A stretch of 26,250 bases of DNA from CAZLNO01 sp964561005. Lineage in GTDB: Bacteria > Pseudomonadota > Alphaproteobacteria > Kiloniellales > Rhodovibrionaceae. The notes beneath the pieces are model-generated. The model had not been told where the DNA came from and ran no database searches. It saw nothing but the letters and a program-made list of their open reading frames with translations. Numbering within the stretch: the stretch's first letter is position 1; every line of letters starts with the position of its first letter. A program made the translations under genes and the position numbers. This document shows positions 23,942-26,250 of this stretch, piece by piece. The stretch lies in assembly GCA_964561005.1 (NCBI GenBank), contig CAZLNO010000050.1, forward strand, positions 1 through 26,250, given 5' to 3'.

Positions 23942-24472
23942 TCAGGCCGCCGCCTTGCCGGTCTGCCGCACCTCGCCGCGGATCGGCGTGGCGTTGAAGA
24001 TGTTGTCGAAGATCGGCGAATGCCGCTCGGCGGCGGCGCGGACGCGCTCCAGAGTCTCGGCGTCCGCGTCGGTGTCGACCTCGATCGTATAGGCCAGTTC
24101 GCCGAAGCCGGGGCGGACATCCTTGTTGATGCCGAGATAGCCGCGCAGGTCGAAAGGCGCGCTGACGCGGACCTTCAGGTCGCGGAAGTCAATGCCCTCG
24201 GCGTTGGCGTGGGTGACCCATCCGATGGTCAGGCAGGTCCCAAGCGAAGCCAGCAGCAGCTCCATCGGGTCGATGTGCTGGTCCTGGCCGCCCAGCGCAG
24301 TCGGCTCGTCGGTCTCCAGGGTGAACGAGCGGGCCTTCGTGACCGCCTGGGCGCCGTCGCGCCACTCCGTCAGCGTCTCGAAGCTTCCCTTTCCGACCTC
24401 GGGGTTGCGTTCCACCTCCGCTCTAGTGGCGTTGTAGCTCTCCATGTCCAGGTTGCAGCAGCTCGCGGTCAT
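23942..24472 (-). CDS. OsmC-family protein, single-cysteine type
   Basis: The product is 176 residues. The OsmC fold is indicated by GGQDQHIDPMELLLASLGTC (61-80) with Cys80 on the central helix, then KVRVSAPFDLRG and a C-terminal HSPIFDNIFNATPI region. Classical OsmC/Ohr peroxidases use two cysteines, the second in a C-terminal CPVS-type motif. Here that site reads HSPI, and the only other cysteines are a CC pair at residues 5-6, so normal two-Cys peroxidase chemistry is doubtful. ATG 24472 has GAGGAGG 6 nt upstream; ATG 24445 is an alternative that would drop the CC pair. It sits between mltG and yicC on the opposite strand, interrupting an otherwise co-directional housekeeping cluster. Confidence 0.85.
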   Translation of the reverse strand: MTASCCNLDMESYNATRAEVERNPEVGKGSFETLTEWRDGAQAVTKARSFTLETDEPTALGGQDQHIDPMELLLASLGTCLTIGWVTHANAEGIDFRDLKVRVSAPFDLRGYLGINKDVRPGFGELAYTIEVDTDADAETLERVRAAAERHSPIFDNIFNATPIRGEVRQTGKAAA

Positions 24473-24644
24473 TTCACGCCTCCTCACTGAAAAACGAGCG
24501 ATATTCCGCATGTTGCACCGGGAATGGCGAGCGGCAAGGCGGATCGCGGCCTTGTGACTCGCGCAGGCCGGCGATAGAGTGCCGGCCCGGCAACCCGGCG
24601 TTTTCCGGGGCGCCGCAAACAGCACCAGCAAGGATCGGCCGCGC

Positions 24645-25532
24645 GTGTCCGTTGCCAGCATGACCGGATTTGCCCGCTGCGAGGGCGGTGACGAGGCCCT
24701 GACCTGGACCTGGGAGGTGAAGAGCGTCAACGCCCGTGGGCTGGACATCCGCTGTCGCGTGCCCTCGGGCATGGAGGCGCTGGAGGCGCGGGCGCGGGCG
24801 GCCGTGCCCAAGGTCTGCGCGCGCGGCAACGTCACGGTGTCGCTGAATGTGGACCGGGGCGAGCGCGGCGCGCGGCTGCAGGTCAACCGCGAGCTGCTGG
24901 ACCAGCTCGTCCGCCTGACCCGCGAACTGAAGGAGGAGGTCGACGCGGCGCCGCCGCGTCTGGACGGCCTGCTGGCGGTGCGCGGCGTGCTGGAGACGGT
25001 GGAGGACTCCGAAGCCCCCGAGGCGAAGGCGGCGCGCGAGGCGAAGCTGGCCGAGGACCTGGACGCCGCGCTGGCGGACCTGGCCGAGGCGCGGCGGGCC
25101 GAGGGCGCGCACCTGCGTGGCGTGGCGCACGCCCACCTGGACGAGATCGCGCGGCTGACGGCACAGGCACGGGAAACGGCCTCGGCCCAGCCGGAGGCTT
25201 TGCGCGAGCGTCTGCGCCGCCAGATCCGCGACATCCTGGACGCCGAGCCCAACCTGCCCGAGGAGCGCCTGGCCCAGGAGGTGGCGCTGATCGCCGCCAA
25301 GGCCGACGTGCGCGAGGAGCTGGACCGCCTGGACGCCCACGATACCGCGGCGCGCGAGCTGCTGGAGCAGGGCGGGGCCATCGGTCGGCGTCTGGATTTC
25401 CTCTGCCAGGAGTTCAACCGCGAGGCCAATACCCTCTGCGCCAAGGCGCAGGACGTCGAGCTGACCCGCATCGGCCTGGCGCTGAAGAACCGCGTGGAAC
25501 AGCTCCGCGAGCAGGTGCAGAACATCGAGTAG
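24645..25532 (+). CDS. yicC: YicC-family endoribonuclease
   Basis: The product is 295 residues. The N-terminal domain starts SVASMTGFARCEG with VKSVNARGLDIRCRVPSGMEALE, and the C-terminal DUF1732 part ends with GRRLDFLCQEFNREANTLCAKAQDVELTRIGL read over about 250-283. Both are family hallmarks. YicC of E. coli has been described as an endoribonuclease affecting small RNAs. The GTG at 24645 is preferred because AAGGA lies upstream and the family begins a few residues before SMTGFAR; ATG 24660 is the alternative. It precedes gmk by 22 nt, a conserved pairing in many bacteria, and the two are probably one operon. An inverted repeat ATTCC/GGAAT (24503-24525) lies in the divergent region towards the OsmC gene. 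Confidence 0.93.
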   Translation: MSVASMTGFARCEGGDEALTWTWEVKSVNARGLDIRCRVPSGMEALEARARAAVPKVCARGNVTVSLNVDRGERGARLQVNRELLDQLVRLTRELKEEVDAAPPRLDGLLAVRGVLETVEDSEAPEAKAAREAKLAEDLDAALADLAEARRAEGAHLRGVAHAHLDEIARLTAQARETASAQPEALRERLRRQIRDILDAEPNLPEERLAQEVALIAAKADVREELDRLDAHDTAARELLEQGGAIGRRLDFLCQEFNREANTLCAKAQDVELTRIGLALKNRVEQLREQVQNIE

Positions 25533-25554
25533 CGGGCGGGGAGCGGAGCGGCCG

Positions 25555-26208
<654 letters not shown>

Positions 26209-26250
26209 GGCTGGGCGGAGGCTCGGCGCATGCGCAAAACCGTTCGGTGA

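Noticed and set aside
24473..25525. Minus-strand extension of the OsmC gene to 527 codons
   Set aside because: The extension is Ser- and Arg-rich antisense of yicC; the OsmC start at 24472 has an excellent SD.
26230..26250. Six-codon frame at the window end
   Set aside because: Too short, with no SD or other support; chance.

Overview
This is a GC-rich (roughly 70% G+C by eye) chromosomal segment of an alphaproteobacterium, most likely in or near the Rhodospirillales. I base that on the gene orders rpsF-rpsR-rplI divergent from fabD-fabG-acpP-fabF-mltG and then yicC-gmk, on the protein sequences, and on the NPC-rich cytochrome P460 protein at the left edge, a type I associate from memory with that group. 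No database search was possible. Most of the window is housekeeping DNA. It carries 28 protein genes and I see no tRNA, rRNA, CRISPR array or transposase gene.

Layout. 1-1425: the 3' part of a cysteine-repeat cytochrome P460 gene and a Sel1-repeat protein. 1519-6142: a pyrimidine salvage group, with uracil permease divergent from uracil phosphoribosyltransferase, then thymidine phosphorylase apparently co-transcribed with an MFS transporter. 6311-8747: a DUF488 protein, a stand-alone RAM (Lrp/AsnC effector) domain and a DEAD-box RNA helicase with a good sigma70-type promoter. 8965-10226: a translationally coupled isochorismatase-like hydrolase and alpha/beta hydrolase. 10236-11384: a lipoprotein of uncertain start, a 100-N assembly gap inside a 24-bp tandem array flanked by hairpin repeats, and a small DUF465/YdcH-like protein. 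11508-14267: parE and a CbiX-type chelatase-like gene. 14374-15189: a YciA-like thioesterase and a small secreted protein. 15220-17500: an EamA exporter and cyclopropane-fatty-acid synthase. 17546-17689: a 144-bp MITE-like element with perfect 12-bp terminal inverted repeats. 17773-19139: rplI, rpsR and rpsF with a clear intrinsic terminator. 19435-23906: the fatty-acid synthesis operon and mltG. 23942-26208: an OsmC-family protein, yicC and gmk.

Functionally, the right half joins ribosome assembly (S6, S18, L9), type II fatty-acid synthesis (FabD, FabG, AcpP, FabF), cell-wall termination (MltG), RNA turnover (YicC) and GMP phosphorylation (Gmk), a standard growth cluster. The accessory signals most worth a second look are the NPC cysteine-repeat/P460 protein, the family of hairpins with one conserved 11-nt loop and different stems, the MITE-like element that contains such hairpins, and the tandem array that broke the assembly. 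I found no convincing new defence or enzymatic system.
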